DNA from: Actinoalloteichus fjordicus
Lineage (GTDB): Bacteria > Actinomycetota > Actinomycetes > Mycobacteriales > Pseudonocardiaceae
Direction: 5' to 3'
DNA length: 64,000 bases
NCBI RefSeq assembly: GCF_001941625.1
Contig: NZ_CP016076.1
Coordinates: 3,348,001 to 3,412,000 of the forward strand
Both the position numbers and the translations under genes were made by a program. How positions within the stretch are numbered: position 1 is the stretch's first letter; each line of letters starts with the position of its first letter. The notes under the pieces are model-generated. The model was not told the DNA's origin and did not search any database. It was given only the letters and a program-made list of their open reading frames with translations. Below are positions 16,531 through 28,000 of this stretch, piece after piece.

Positions 16531-17832
16531 TCAGGTGCCTGCTTGGCGGGCGTGGTCGGTGATGAACTCGGCGAGGCGGTCCAGCCCGAGGTCGATCTCG
16601 TCGGGGGTGAGCAGGCTGACCGACAGGCGCAGGTGCGGCATCGCGGTGCCGTCGCCGTAGAAGTGGTGCATCGGGGTCCACAGCACGCGGTGCTCGCGGG
16701 CGGAGCGCTCCAGCAGTGCGTCGTCCACGGGGAAGGGCACGGTCACGACGATGAAGAAGCCGCCTGCGGGGCTGTTCCAGCGCACGCCCAGCCGGTGTGC
16801 GTCGGGGAGTCGGGCGGCGAGGCCGTCGAGGACCTGTTCGCGGTTGCGGCGGTAGACCTCGATCTCGCGGGTGTTGGCCTTGACGAGGCTGTGTCCGTGT
16901 TCCAGGAGCAGGCCGCCGATCACGGCCTGGGCGATCGGCGGGGTGTTGACGGTGATCATGCTCTTGAGTCGGGAGAGCTGGTCGGCCAGTGGGATGGTGC
17001 GTCCGTCGCCGACGTCAACGGGCTGGTCGGCGACGGCGTAGCCGATGCGGGCGCCGGGGAATCCGGTCTTGGCGTAGGAGCCGAGGGACACCACGCGGTC
17101 GCCGCCGAGGGCCTTCAGTGTGGGTGGGCGGTCGTCGGTGGAGCCGAACAGGCGGTAGGGGTTGTCCTCGAGGATCAGGAGGTCTTCGTCGGCGGCCACG
17201 CGCAGCAGTTCCGAGCGGAGTCGGCGGTCGAGGGTGGCGCCGGAGGGGTTGGCGAAGTCGGGGACCACGTAGAGGGCTCTGGGGCGCAGGCCTGCGGCGC
17301 GGGCGCGGCGCGCGGCGGCCGTGAGGTCGTCGAGGTCCACGCCTGCGGGGCCGTCGCGTACGGGGAGCACTGGCATCTCGACGAGGCGGGCGGCCCCGGT
17401 GATGCCGACGTACACCGGGGACACGGCCAGCAGGACGTCGTGTGGGTCGGCGCGCAGGGCGCGCAGGACGAGCAGCATGGCCTCCTGCGCGCCGACGGTG
17501 ACCACGATGGACTCCGGGTCGACGTGGACTGCCTCGTCCTCGGCCAGGTTGCGGGCGATCAGGTCGTGGATGATGCCCTTGGTGCGGCCGTACTGGAACA
17601 GTGTTCGGCGTGCTCCTGCGGCGTCCATTCCCTGGTCCTCGACGAGGTGTCGGTGGAAGGTGCGCAGGTATCGGTGCAGGTCCTCGACGTCGAAGAACTC
17701 CTCGTAGGGCCGTCCCGGGGCGAAGGACACGGCTTCCGGGTAGCGGTGGGCGACCTCGTTGAGGAACTCCATGGCGGCCAGCACCGGGTCGGCCAGCGAG
17801 CCGTGCAGGTCGGTCAGGCGCAGCGGGTCCAT
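16531..17832 (-). CDS. nocG: 4-Hydroxyphenylglycine aminotransferase (HpgT)
   Basis: 433 aa fold-type I PLP aminotransferase. It transfers the amino group, typically from L-tyrosine, to 4-hydroxybenzoylformate, giving L-4-hydroxyphenylglycine plus 4-hydroxyphenylpyruvate, which feeds back to HmaS. Visible: PLP Asp/Tyr region YVVPDFANPSG, SLGSYAKTGFPGARIGYA with the Schiff-base Lys, and the VRWNSPAGGFF substrate loop. ATG 17832 follows GGAGG by about 9 nt; a longer frame to 17856 would place this site inside the gene. It is downstream of nocF by 52 bp on the same strand, so likely co-transcribed. Confidence 0.91.
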   Translation of the reverse strand: MDPLRLTDLHGSLADPVLAAMEFLNEVAHRYPEAVSFAPGRPYEEFFDVEDLHRYLRTFHRHLVEDQGMDAAGARRTLFQYGRTKGIIHDLIARNLAEDEAVHVDPESIVVTVGAQEAMLLVLRALRADPHDVLLAVSPVYVGITGAARLVEMPVLPVRDGPAGVDLDDLTAAARRARAAGLRPRALYVVPDFANPSGATLDRRLRSELLRVAADEDLLILEDNPYRLFGSTDDRPPTLKALGGDRVVSLGSYAKTGFPGARIGYAVADQPVDVGDGRTIPLADQLSRLKSMITVNTPPIAQAVIGGLLLEHGHSLVKANTREIEVYRRNREQVLDGLAARLPDAHRLGVRWNSPAGGFFIVVTVPFPVDDALLERSAREHRVLWTPMHHFYGDGTAMPHLRLSVSLLTPDEIDLGLDRLAEFITDHARQAGT

Positions 17833-17884
17833 CGGCGTTCCCCTCCGGGCGGGCACGGCGTCGGGGTCTGGTGTTCGGGTGCGG

Positions 17885-18934
17885 CTAGCGGGGCGTCTTG
17901 GCCAGTTCTGCCTCGACCGCCGCGTAGAGGGCCTTGATGTTGCCGGTGCCGAAGGTGCGTGCGCCTGCTCGTTCGATCACTTCGAGGAAGAAGGTGCCTC
18001 GGGGGTGCGTGGACCGGGCGAAGATCTGGTAGAGCTTACCGCCCTGGTCCTCGTCGACGAGGATGTCCAGTTCGCCGAGTTCGGCCACGGAGTAGCGGGT
18101 GAGTTCGATGCGGTCGGCGAGGGCGTCGTAGTAGGCGCCGGGGGTGGTGAGGAAGTCGACGCCTCGGTCGCGCAGGGCGCGGATGGAGCCGGTGATGTCG
18201 TCGGTGATCAGCGCGATGTGCTGCACTCCTGCGCCGCCGTGGTTCTTGATGAAGTCGTCGATCTGGCCGGGGCTGCGGGAGGTGTCGGGCTCGATGAGGG
18301 TGAGGGTGACGGCGCTGGAGGCGCTCTGCACGACCTGGGAGTTCATCGACTGTGCGCCGACGACGATCTTCTCTTCGAAGATCATCGTGAAGTCGAGGAC
18401 GTCTTCGTAGAATTTCACGGTGTCCGTCAGCTGTCCTGGTTCGAGGCAGACGGCGAAGTGGTCGAGGCCGTGGACGCCGGTCTCGGCGGGCGGCGCGTCC
18501 TCGGTCGTGGGTGCGGCGGTGGTGGGGCGCTGCACGAAGGTGTGGACGACGTCGCCGAAGCCCATGATGGCGGCGACGACCGCGTCGCCGTCCTCGGCGG
18601 GTGCGGCCACCGGGCGGGCTCCTCTGCGTACGGCTTCGGCGAACGCGGCCCGCGCGTCGGGGACGCCCAGGGCGATGTCGGCGACGCCGTCGCCGTGGAC
18701 CCTGACGTAGGCGGCTGCGGGGTGGTCCCCGGTCACGGCCTCGGTGAACACCAGGCTGATGCCGCCTGCGCCGCCCACGGTGACCGAGCGCACCGTGGTG
18801 TCCTCGGTGGTGTCGAGCACGGCCAGGCCGTACTTGTCGGCGAGTTCCGCCGCGGCCTGGTGCGCGTCGCCGACGTGGAACACCACGTGGTCGACGGTCA
18901 TGTCCTGGAACGCGCCGCCTGCCTGTGCCGCCAT
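17885..18934 (-). CDS. nocF: 4-Hydroxymandelate synthase (HmaS)
   Basis: 349 aa non-heme Fe(II) dioxygenase of the HPPD/HmaS group, two VOC domains. It converts 4-hydroxyphenylpyruvate and O2 to L-4-hydroxymandelate and CO2, the first committed step to hydroxyphenylglycine. Iron ligands are visible as His in GLDHFAV, His in VQHIALITDDI and Glu in FFLEVIERAG. HPPD and HmaS differ by few active-site residues, so the HmaS call leans on the adjoining HpgT and the Hmo gene. ATG 18934 has GGAGGGG 6 nt upstream. First gene of a minus-strand pair with nocG, divergent from nocA. Confidence 0.91.
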   Translation of the reverse strand: MAAQAGGAFQDMTVDHVVFHVGDAHQAAAELADKYGLAVLDTTEDTTVRSVTVGGAGGISLVFTEAVTGDHPAAAYVRVHGDGVADIALGVPDARAAFAEAVRRGARPVAAPAEDGDAVVAAIMGFGDVVHTFVQRPTTAAPTTEDAPPAETGVHGLDHFAVCLEPGQLTDTVKFYEDVLDFTMIFEEKIVVGAQSMNSQVVQSASSAVTLTLIEPDTSRSPGQIDDFIKNHGGAGVQHIALITDDITGSIRALRDRGVDFLTTPGAYYDALADRIELTRYSVAELGELDILVDEDQGGKLYQIFARSTHPRGTFFLEVIERAGARTFGTGNIKALYAAVEAELAKTPR

Positions 18935-19068
18935 TGCCAACCCCTCCAGTCGGGAAATCCATGCTCACGCGAGCAGTATTTATAGCGGGCGGTTTTATCA
19001 TTCGGTTTTTCGTCGGCGGTCGCGGTCGATAAGGAACTGATAATCGGTGTTCCTAGCCTGGACCGACT
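18935..19068. promoter_or_regulatory. Divergent nocF/nocA control region
   Basis: 134 bp, AT-rich for the locus. For nocF a -10 TATAAA lies at 18979-18984 (minus strand). For nocA a GATAAT (19039-19044) and a TAGCCT (19054-19059) are candidate -10 boxes, without a good -35, as expected for a SARP-activated promoter. TCGG-initiated heptamers occur at 19002, 19013 (exactly 11 bp apart) and 19044. GGAAC/GTTCC arms flank the GATAAT box. In N. uniformis the equivalent gap (about 126 bp by memory) is bound by NocR at heptameric direct repeats. Confidence 0.6.
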
Positions 19069-22000
19069 ATGGCGGACAGCAGGCGGGACTGGGAGTGCGG
19101 GACCCGAGTCGAGAACGGTCCGGGCCGGTTATGGCGGCTGATCGCCGCGGCGTCGACTGCGGGCGGCGATCGGGTGGCCGTCGTGTGCGGGCGGCGCCGC
19201 CTGTCCTATGCGGAGCTGACTGCCCGGTCTGCGGCGCTCGCGCGTCGACTGCGGGCGGTCGGGGTCGGCCCGGAGCGGCCGGTGGCGGTGCTGGTCGAGG
19301 ACGGCCTGGACCGGGTGGTGGCCTGTCTGGCGGTCTTCCGGGCTGGTGGTGTCTACCTTCCCCTCGATCCGGGGTGGCCTGCGGGCAGGCGGGCGGCGGT
19401 GCTGGCCGATGCGCGTCCGGTGGTGACCGTCAGCTCCGCCGGGGTGTTCGAGGAGGTCGCCGGGCCGGTCCTGTCCGTCGACGGCGAGGCCGAGGGGACC
19501 GGCGGAGTCGAGGCGGGCGACGGGGTGTCCGGGGCGGTGGGGTGGCCGGACCCGGTGCCGGGGCTGGCCGCGTATCTGACGTACACCTCCGGTTCGACCG
19601 GCAGGCCCAAGGGTGTGCTGCTCACCCATGGTGCGTTGGCGAATCGGATGCTGTGGTGGCAGGACGTCTATCCGCTGTTCTCGCAGGACGTGGTGTTGGC
19701 GACGGCGTCGCCGGGTTTCGACATCGCGGTGTGGGAGCTGCTCGCCGGGCTGGTGGTCGGGGCGCGGTTGGTGATCGCCGAGCATCGGCGGCACGGGATC
19801 GTGCCGTATCTCCCGGAGTTGATGGCCGCCGAGGGGGTCACTGTCGCGCATCTGGTGCCGTCGGTGCTGGACGAGCTGGTGGCGGGCTCGGCTGACGGTG
19901 AGCGGCTGGGTCTGCGGCTGACGGTGTGCGGCGGGGAGCGGGTGCCGCCGTCGTTGCGGGATCGGTTGCTGGCCCGTTCGGACACTCGGCTGGTGCACGC
20001 CTACGGGCCGACGGAGGCCACGATCACGGTGGTGCACGACGAGGCCGGGGCCGGTGCGGCGGCGGATCGGCTGCCGTTGGGCAGGCCGATGCATAACTGT
20101 GCGGTGGCCGTCGTGGATGCCGACGGCCTGCGGGTTCCGGTGGGGGTGGCCGGGGAGCTGCTGGTGGGCGGCGTCCCGTTGGCGCGCGGGTATCTGGGCG
20201 GGGCGGCGGCCACGGCGGTCCGGTTCCTGCCGGACTGGCTCGGGCTGGACCCGGCGGGCGGCGGGCGGGTGTATCGCACCGGGGATCGGGTGCGGTGGCT
20301 GGCCGACGGTCGGCTCGAGTTCCTGGGGCGGGTGGACGAGGAGTTCAAGGTTCGCGGGCATCGGGTGGACCCGGCCGAGGTCGAGTCCCTGCTGCATCGG
20401 CATCCGGCGGTCGGCCGGGCGGTCGTGCGGCAGGTGGACGGCCGGGTCGTGGCCTACCTCCAGGGCAGCGGCGGCGCGGAGCCCGCCGGGCTGCGGGCCC
20501 ATCTGGTCGACGTGCTGCCCGAGGCGGTGATCCCCACGCGGTGGGTGTTCGTGGAGCGGTTCCCGACGACGTCGACGGGCAAGATCGATCACGCGGCCCT
20601 GCCCGCTGCGTCGGCGGGCGTGGGCGTGCCGACCGACGAGGCAGGCACCGAGGTCGAGCGGGAGCTGGCCGCGTTGTGGTCGGGCCTGCTCGGGGTGGAC
20701 TCGGTGGGGGTCGCCGACGACTTCTTCGCGTTGGGCGGGCATTCGCTGATCGCCGCGCGGATCGTGGCGGCGGTGTGGCGTGGGCGGCGGGTGCGGTTGT
20801 CGATGGCCGACGTGCTGGCGGCCAGGACCGTGGCGGTCTTGGCCCGTCGCGTGGTGGAGCTGTCGGCCGGGCAGGCCGGGGCCGGGCCGTCGGTCGCCGA
20901 GACGGGCGAGCAGGCCGGGGCGGCGGCTGCCGTGCCCGCCGAGCTGCCGTTGTCGCCGGGTCAGGCGCGGATCTTGTTCGAGGAGGAGTTCCTCGGCGGC
21001 CCCGGCCTGTTCACCGTGTCCGTTCCGACGCGATGGCGGGGGCCGGTGAGCGAGGCGGCGCTGCGTGCGGCGTTGGACGGCCTGGTGCGGCGACATCCGG
21101 TGCTGCGCAGCGTGCCCTCGGTCGACGACGGTCCGCCTCGACTGTCGGTGGCCGACGCCGCATCGGTGCCGTTCCGCGTCGAGGACCTGCGCCCGCTCGA
21201 TGCGGCGGCGCGCGAGCGGCGGGTGGCGGCGGCCACCGACGAGGCGATGGCCGAGCCGTTCGACCTGCGCAGGCCGCCGTTGCTGCGGGCGAGGCTGCTG
21301 CGACTGGCCGAGGAGGAGCACCTGTTCCTGCTCGTGCTGCATCACATCGTCATCGATCGCTGGTCGATGCGGGTGGTGGCCGAGGAGCTGCGGGAGTTGT
21401 ACGCCGCCGCTCTCGACGGCCGGGCGCCCCAGCTCGCCGCGCCCGCGAATCCGGCGGTGCTGACCAGCGTCGACGCCTCAGCCCGCGCAGAGCGGGACCT
21501 GGCGTACTGGCGGCGCAGCCTCGACGGTGCGGTGTGGGACGTCGATCTTACGGTGGGGCCGCGTCGCCGCGTGGACCACGGGCACCGGGCCGGGCGGGTG
21601 GTGCGGGTGCTGTCGCCCGAGCAGACCGCCGCGCTGAGTGCGGTGTGCGCCGCGCGCGGCGTGACGCCGTTCATGGTCCTGCTGGCGGCGTTCCAGGTGC
21701 TGCTGCACCGGTTCTCCGACGCGCAGGACGTGGTGGTGGCGGCGCCGATGGCCGACCGGGATCTGCCGGGCGCCGAGGCGGTGGTGACCATGCTGGTGAA
21801 CACCGTTCCGCTGCGGGTCGATCTGCGGGGTGCGCCGCGTTTCGGCGAGGTGCTGGAGCAGTGTCGTGCGGCGGTGCCCGCGGCGTATGCGCATCAGGCG
21901 GTGCCGGTGGAGCGGTTGGCCGGTGCGCTGGGCAGGCGGCGTGACGCCGGGCATCACCCGTTGATGCGGCACATGGTGGTGTGGGAGGACTCGCTCGGCA

Positions 22001-25000
22001 CGGCGGTGGAGCTGCCGGGGGTGGTGGCGGAGCCGCTGCGCCCGCCGTCGCGTCTCACGGCCTTCGACCTGACGCTGATCGCGCGCGCCCTGCCCGACGG
22101 CGTCGACCTGGAGTTGGAGTTCAACCACGACGTGCTCGACGGTCCGGCCGCCGAGGTGTTGGCCGACGGGTTCACGGCGTTGCTGGCCGACGTCCTCGCC
22201 GACCCCGACCTGCGGATCGGTGCGGCGCGGCTGACCACCGTGGCGGCGGCGCCGGTCCTGGCGGGGCCTGTCGAGCCGCCCGCGACCGACGTGCCGGGGC
22301 TGTTGCGTGCGGTCGCCGGCCGCACCCCGGGCGCGGCGGCCGTGGTGGACGGGTCGACGGTGGTGGACTACGCGGAGTTGGTGCGGCACGCCGACGTGGT
22401 GGCGGCGCGGATCGGCGCGGCGGGCGGCCGTCGTGGGGACGTGGTCGGGGTGTGTCTGCCTCGGTCGGTCGACCTGGTGGCGGCGCTGTCGGGGGTGTTG
22501 GCGGCGGGGTGCGCGTTCCTGCCGTTGTCGCCGGATGATCCGGATGATCGGCTGCGCGGGCAGCTGGCGATCAGCGGCGCGCGGCTGGTGGTGAGCGCCG
22601 ACGTCGACCGGTTCGCTCGGCTGGGCGTCGTGGCCGTGGACCCCGGTTCGGCCGGTGATCCGGGTGGACCGGGGCCTGCGCCGCAGCCTGCCGAGGCCGC
22701 CTACGTCCTCTTCACCTCCGGGTCGACTGGTGAGCCCAAGGGTGTCGTGGTGGAGCATCGTGCGTTGGCTGATCACGTGCGGTGGGCGGTGCGCGAGTAC
22801 GGGCTCTCCCCCGCCGATCGGGTCTTGCAGTTCTGCGCGGTCACCTTCGACGTGCTGGTGGAGGAGGTGTTCCCCACCCTGGTCGCGGGTGCGACGGTGG
22901 TGTTGCGCGACGAGGCGTCGGCCGGGTCGGTGCAGGCGTTGCTGCAGCGGTGCGCGCGGCACGGGGTGACGGTGGCGAATCTGCCCACCGGCTATTGGGA
23001 ACGACTCGTCGACGCCCTGAACGACGAGGGCGGGCTGGTGCTGCCGTCGTCGCTGCGGCTGATGGTGATCGGCGGGCAGCAGGTCGAGCCCGACGCGGTG
23101 GCGCACTGGCACCGACGTGCGGGCGGGGTGCGGCTGGTGAACGCCTACGGGCCGACCGAGGTCACGATCGGCGCCACCGCCGCGGATCTGGTGCCCGGCG
23201 GCGGGACGCCGATCGGGGTGCCGACGGCGAACACGCGGGCCTACCTGTTGGACCGGTATCTGATGCCGGTGCCGGACGGGGTGGTGGCGGAGCTGTATCT
23301 CGCGGGCGCGGGGTTGGCGCGGGGCTACGCGCGCCGCGGTGGGTTGACCGCCGAGCGGTTTCTGCCGGACCCGTTCGTCGGGGACGGGCAGCGGATGTAT
23401 CGCACCGGCGACCTGGCGCGACGCGACGGCGGGGCGCTGCACTTCGTGAGTCGCACCGACCGGCAGGTCAAGCTGCGCGGCTTCCGGATCGAGCTGGACG
23501 AGGTGGAGACCGTCCTGGCCGGGCATCCCTCGGTGGTCGAGTCGGCGGTGGTGGTGCGCGGGGACGTCCTCATCGCGCACGTGGCCGCACCGGCCGGGGT
23601 GGAGTCGGCGGCGGTGCGGGCGTATGCGGCGGGCGTGCTGCCTGCGTTCATGGTTCCTGCGGTGGTGGCGGTGACCTCGGCGCTGCCGAGGACGGCGGCG
23701 GGCAAGATCGACCGGGCCGGGCTGGTCTCGCTCGACGTCGGCCCGGAGCCCGACGAGGGTTACCGCGAGCCGAGGACCGACCGGGAGCGGGCGGCGGCTG
23801 CGGTGTGGGCCGAGGCGTTGGGGGTGGCTCGGGTCGGGTTGGGCGACAGCTTCTTCGCCCTGGGCGGGCATTCGCTGCTGGCGATGGACCTGGTGCGGCG
23901 GATGCGCGGTCTGGGCTATCCGGAGCTGCGGATGCCGGATCTGTTCGCCAACCCCACCATCGAGGGTCTGGCGCCGTGGGCGGTCGACGAGCCCGCCACG
24001 ACCGACGGCGAACCCGCCGCTGCCGCCGTCGTCGTCGACACGGCGCCGCTGTCGTGGGCGCAGCTGGCGATCTGGGCGCAGGCCACCACCGCAGGCGGCA
24101 GCACCTTCCACCTGCCGGTGGTGCTGCGGTTGTCCGGGCCGCTGTCGGTGCAGACACTGCGCGCGGCGACCGCGGCGCTGACCGACCGGCACGACCTGCT
24201 GCGCAGCGTGCTCGCCGAGGACCAGGACGGGCCGAGGTGGCGACCGGCCGGTCACACCCATGCGCTGCGCGTGCTCGACGCGGACGACGCCGACCCCGAC
24301 GGGCAGCTCCGTGCTCTGATCGCCGAGCCCTTCGATCTCGCGGCCGCACCGCCCGTGCGCTGGATTCTGCTGCGGCGGGGAACGACCGAGCACGTGCTGG
24401 TGATCGTGCTGCACCACATCGCCGGGGACGGCTGGTCGGCCCGCGTCCTGGTGCGTGAGCTGGCCGAGCTGTATGCGGCCCGCGTCGAGCAGCGCCCGGC
24501 GGTGCTGCCCGCCGCCGCGAGCTTCCTGATCTCGGCTGCGGCCGACCGGGCCGCGCCGACCGACGACGCGGGGCTCGCGTTCTGGGCCGAGGCGCTGCGC
24601 GGGGCACCGGAACGCCTGGACCTGCCTGCGGCGCGGAAGCCGGACACGCCCCGCGACCCCGGCCGACACACCGTGCGCGTGCCGCTGCCCGCGTCGGCCG
24701 CCGCCGCGCTGGTCGCGTTGAGTCGACGGGAGGACACCACGCTCTTCATCACCGTGCTGGCCGGGGTGCAGGCGTGGCTGGCTCGGTGCTGCGGGCAGCC
24801 CGACGTCGTGGTGGGGACGCCGGTGGCCGACCGTGCAGACGAGGCCACGGCCGGGATGGTCGGCCCGTTGGTGTCGGTGCTGCCGATCCGGGTGGCGGTG
24901 GAGTCGGGCGGCTCGTTCACCGCGCACCTCGCGCGCACTCGTGCCGCCGTGCACGCCGCGTTCCAGCACGGCGCGGTCCCGACTCAGCAGATCGTGCGGC

Positions 25001-28000
25001 AGCTGGGGCGCAGCGGGCGCGGCCTCAGCCAGGTGGTGTTCGATCTCGACGACGACGCCGCCCAGGAGACCACGGCCTTCGCCGACGTCACGGCGCGGAC
25101 GGTGCCGCAGACCCCGACGTTGGGGGCGTTCGACCTGGAGATCACCGCGCGCACCACGGTCGACGGGATGGACGTCGAGCTGCGTGGCGCCGCCGACCTG
25201 CTGAGTCACACCGGGATCGCCCACCTCGCCTCGGCGTTGGCGCACCTGCTCGGCGGGGTGGCCGAGCAGCCCGACGCCGCCGTGGCCGGTCTCGATCTGC
25301 TGGGCGACCGGGAACGGCACCGGCTGCTGGTGGAGCCCAACCGGCAGACCATGCCGGAGCGGCCCGCGGAGGTCCTCGGCCTCGTCACCGGCTGGGCCGT
25401 CCGCACACCGGATGCGACGGCGGTGACCACGTCGACCGGGTCGCTGACCTATCGGGAGCTCGACGCGCTGTCCGACGGGGTGGCCGCGTGGCTGCGGGAG
25501 CGTGACCTGCCGGTGGAGGGGCCGGTGGCCACCCGACTCGGGCGGTGCCTGCAGCTGCCCGCCGTCGTCCTGGGCATCTGGAAGGCGGGCGGGGTGTACG
25601 TCCCGCTGGACCCGGAACAGCCCACCGAGCGGCATCGACGAATCCTCGCCGACTGTCGGGCGCACGCGGTGATCGCCGACCAGGCCGACCCGGTCTTCGG
25701 GGACACGGCGTGCCTGGTGCTCGCCGAACTGCGCCCGGCCGACCCCGGTCCGGTGCGTCGACCCGAGCCCGACCAGCTCGCCTACGTGACCTACACGTCC
25801 GGGTCGACCGGGGCACCCAAGGGCGTGCAGTGCACTCACCGGGGACTGGCCAACCAGCTGGCGTGGTCGCGGCAGACATATCCGCTGCGGCCCGGTGACG
25901 CCGGGGCACAGGTCGCCGCCGTCGGTTTCGACATCTCGCTGTGGGAGCTGTTTCATCCGCTGGCCTGCGGCGGCAGGCTGGTGGTGCTCGACCAGGACCG
26001 GCACGGGGACGTGGCCGCGATCGCGGAGCTGGTGGCCGCCCAGCGGGTGGTCGTGCTGCATCTGGTGCCCACACTGCTGGAGCACTACCTGCGGGAGCGG
26101 CCCGCCGGGTCGCTGCGGCACGTGCTGTGCGGCGGGGAGCGCCTCTCCCCCGGCCTGCCCGCGCGGTTCGCGGCGCGGCTGCCCGCGGCGCTGCATCACA
26201 CCTACGGGCCGACCGAGACCGCCATCATCGCCACGCACTGGCGCAGCCCGGGCGGGGTCGAACCCGGCCGGGTGTCGTTGGGGCGGCCGCTGCCGAATGC
26301 GCGGGTGTACGTGCTGGACGCGTTCGGGCAGCCGGTGCCTGCGGGGGTGGTCGGTGAGCTGGTGATCGGCGGCGAGGTGCTGGCTCGCGGGTACCTCGGG
26401 AATCCGGCGGCCACGGCGGACCGGTTCGTCCCGGACCCGTTCGCCGACATCCCCGGTGCCCGTGCCTACCGCACCGGCGACCTCGCCCGCTACCACCCCG
26501 AGGGCGGGCTGGAGTTCGTCGGCCGGGCGGACCGGCAGGTGAAGATCGCCGGGGTGCGGGTCGAGCCGCACGAGGTGGAGTCCGCCCTCGTCGCGACGCC
26601 GGGCGTGGCCGCGTGCGCGGTGCTGCCGTACCGGGACGACGGCGACGGCGAGGACGGCGACGGCGGCGACGGCGAGGACGGCGACGGCGGCGACGGCGAG
26701 GACGGCGACGGCGTGGTGAGTCTGGTGGGCTATCTGGTCGCCGAGGACCCGACGGCCGATGCCGATGCGCTCAGTGCGCAGGTGCGCCGGGCGCTGCGGG
26801 AGCGGCTGCCTCGCGCGATGGTGCCCGCCCACCTGGTGGTGCTGGCCGAGTTGCCGATCGGCGTCACCGGGAAACTGGACGTGGCGGCCCTGCCCGCTCC
26901 GGTCCCGGCCGCGGCCCCGGCGACCGGCGAGGTCGTCGCGCCGGGCAGCGACGTCGAGCGTGCCCTGGCCGCCATCTGGTCGCAGGTGCTGCCGGTGGCC
27001 GCCGGTCGGGCGATCGGTGTCGGCGACAACTTCTTCGACCTCGGCGGCGACTCGGTCAGCGCGATCCGGGTGGCGGCCAGGGCCCGCGCGGCCGGGCTGC
27101 GGGTGGAGCTGGGGCAGGTGCTGCGGGCGGCGACCCTGGCGGACCTGGCCGTCGCGGTGGTCCCGATCGACCCGGCCGCCGATGCCGCCGCGCCGCTGTC
27201 GGCGGCCGCCGACGGCAGGCTGTGGCTCACCCCGGCGCAGCGCCGGTTCCTGGCCGGGGCGGCCCGCGAGACCGGACACTTCAACCAGGCCGTGCTGACC
27301 GAGCCGACCGAACGGATCGACCCTGCGCGACTGCGGGCGGCGTTACGCGCGGTGGCCGCCCACCACGATGCGTTCCGACTGCGCGCGGTGTGGGACGACG
27401 GACGATGGCAGGACCACGCCGTCCTGGCGTCGGCGGCCGACGCACTGGCCACGGTGCTGGTGGCCGACGCTCCTGTCGTCGCGGCGGACGTCGAGGAGTG
27501 GGCCCGACCGGTCCACGCGGCCGTGGACGTCGAGCACGGACCGACGTTGGCCGCGCTGGTCGGCGAGCGGGCCGAGGGCGGGCAGGTGGTGTTGCTGGTC
27601 GCCCACCACCTCGCGATCGACACCGCGTCCTGGGAGACGGTGCTGTCCGATCTGGACAGCGCCTACCGGCAGGTGTCGCGGGACGTGCCGGTGGCCCTGC
27701 CCGTCCCGGTGACGCCGTTCGCGGACTTCGCCCGGGCCCAGCCCGTACTCGCCGCGCGCGTGGACACCCCCGCCCAGCGTGAGCACTGGCGGCGCGGGCT
27801 CGCCGACCTGCCTCGGCTGCCGCTGCTGCCCGTGCTGCCTGCGGCGACCGGGGAGGACGACGACACCGCGCCCGTGCTGCTTCTGCTGGGCGCGGCGGAC
27901 ACCGAGGCGCTGCTGGCGGCGACCGCTGCACACCGCATTCGGGTGGACGAGGTCCTGCTGGCCGGGGTGGCCCGCGTCGCCGCCCGGTGGACGGGAGACC

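Noticed and set aside
26641-26712. Tandem 24-bp repeats considered as CRISPR or regulatory array
   Set aside because: No spacers; repeats are in frame inside an adenylation domain.
21478-27279. A 1933-codon open frame opposite nocA
   Set aside because: Long antisense frames are expected at this GC content; the product is His/Arg/Gln-rich without any domain, and nocA has complete NRPS motifs.
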